64,000 nucleotides of DNA. It comes from JAABRB01 sp963735025 (GTDB lineage Bacteria > Pseudomonadota > Gammaproteobacteria > Burkholderiales > SG8-39). Positions within the stretch are counted from its first letter, which is position 1; each line of letters opens with the position of its first letter. Both the position numbers and the translations under genes were made by a program. Positions 61,433 to 64,000 of this stretch are shown in pieces. The notes under the pieces are model-generated. The model searched no databases, had not been told where the DNA came from, and saw only the letters and a program-made list of their open reading frames with translations. Location of the stretch: NCBI GenBank assembly GCA_963735025.1, contig CAVTJG010000011.1, positions 62,001 through 126,000 of the forward strand, read 5' to 3'.

Positions 61433-61461
61433 CTTGATTGCTGGGAATCGGGGGCCATCTA
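61433..61461 (+). promoter_or_regulatory. Sigma-32-like heat-shock promoter for hsp20-lon
   Basis: CTTGATT at 61433-61439 and GGCCATCTA at 61453-61461, spaced by 13 bp, match the sigma-32 consensus (CTTGAAA, CCCCATNTA) at six and six or seven positions. It lies 67 bp upstream of hsp20. Both downstream genes are classic heat-shock genes, which supports the call. Confidence 0.6.
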
Positions 61462-61527
61462 GCACTTACCGAAACTTCTCGCATCCCGGCGCCGCGGCCG
61501 GCATGCCGCAACAGAGAGAACAAATTC

Positions 61528-61941
61528 ATGACTACCCGTCACCCGCGTAGCTGGATGTGGGCCCAAGCGCTGCAGATGCTGGATGAAGCCGACCGGCTGC
61601 AGCGCCGCTTCTTCACGCAAGTGGGCCCACAGGGGCAGGCTGCACCGGCCTGGGAGCCTCCGGTCGACGTGTTCACTGCCGGCGACGAGGTCTGGCTGTT
61701 CTTTGCGGTGCCGGGTGTCGCTGCCGAGCAGGTGCAGGTGCTCGTGGATCCCGCCGGGGCGCTCGTGGTGCAAGGCGAGCGCCAGCTGCCGGTTGTGGCG
61801 CGTGCAGGAAGCATTCGTCGGCTCGAAATCCCCCATGGCCGGTTCGCGCGGCGTGTGCCGCTTCCGCCCGGGCGATTCGAGCTTTTCGCGCAGCAGTTCG
61901 ATCGCGGCTGCCTCGTGATCGGGTTGCGGCGCATCGCGTGA
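61528..61941 (+). CDS. Hsp20/alpha-crystallin small heat-shock protein
   Basis: A 137-residue protein. The N-terminal arm is MTTRHPRSWMWAQALQMLDEADRLQRRFF; the alpha-crystallin domain begins PPVDVFTAGDEVWLFFAVPGV, continues VDPAGALVVQGERQLP, and ends with FARRVPLPPGRFEL. It holds unfolding proteins for later refolding or degradation. lon starts 8 bp after its stop, so chaperone and protease are one operon behind the heat-shock promoter. The C-terminal IxI motif is only weakly present (VIGLRRIA). Confidence 0.88.
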   Translation: MTTRHPRSWMWAQALQMLDEADRLQRRFFTQVGPQGQAAPAWEPPVDVFTAGDEVWLFFAVPGVAAEQVQVLVDPAGALVVQGERQLPVVARAGSIRRLEIPHGRFARRVPLPPGRFELFAQQFDRGCLVIGLRRIA

Positions 61942-61949
61942 GAAAAGGC

Positions 61950-64000
<2,051 letters not shown>

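Overview
The window is GC-rich and reads as the chromosome of a betaproteobacterium, probably an environmental member of the Burkholderiales/Rhodocyclales/Nitrosomonadales. The grounds are an fnr-hemN pair around an FNR box, PEP-CTERM proteins, TAXI-type TRAP transport, several SsuA/NMT1-like binding proteins, a phenylacetate cluster and a gltX followed by tRNA genes. This is inference from gene content; no rRNA is present. No CRISPR array was seen.

Layout. 1-8.5 kb: oxygen-response and haem genes (fnr, hemN, a TauE/SafE-like membrane protein), a UbiD-type decarboxylase, a TAXI TRAP transporter and an NMT1-like protein. 8.68-14.34 kb: a 5.6-kb island bounded by a 46-bp direct repeat that is the 3' half of tRNA-Val(CAC). 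It carries an acyl-ACP desaturase, a wrecked IS1182-like transposase, dodecin, a broken beta/gamma-crystallin gene, and a baeRF3 plus HPF/RaiA pair. No integrase is recognisable. 14.4-18.24 kb: alanine dehydrogenase (frameshifted), a 3-hydroxyisobutyrate-dehydrogenase-like enzyme, gltX, tRNA-Ala(GGC) and tRNA-Glu(UUC).

18.3-30.6 kb is a second accessory region behind tRNA-Glu. It holds two PEP-CTERM proteins, a secreted RHS protein ending in a WHH-type nuclease domain with an overlapping DUF4272 gene (candidate immunity), a brnTA-like toxin-antitoxin pair behind an XRE gene cut by an IS21-family element, IS3 and PEP-CTERM remnants, a decayed TIR/formylglycine-enzyme gene and an intact caspase-like gene. 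30.7-48.7 kb is catabolic. It contains a flavoprotein dehydrogenase, an SsuABC-like importer divergent from a three-subunit molybdenum hydroxylase with an amidohydrolase, a 2OG/IPNS-type oxygenase, a class II amidotransferase, a PhzS-like monooxygenase, an MFS transporter, a haloalkane dehalogenase and a ThDP enzyme.

48.7-64 kb returns to core functions: membrane and secreted proteins, an exported isoaspartyl methyltransferase, paaG-paaK-paaX, an EF-G2-like GTPase, the mrfAB-type DNA-repair pair (helicase and exonuclease), an MDR reductase, and Hsp20 plus Lon behind a sigma-32-like promoter. The most unusual items are the integrase-less tRNA-Val island with its ribosome-linked baeRF3-HPF pair, the RHS-WHH/DUF4272 pair with a Shine-Dalgarno sequence in a hairpin, and the caspase gene beside a TIR-FGE relic.
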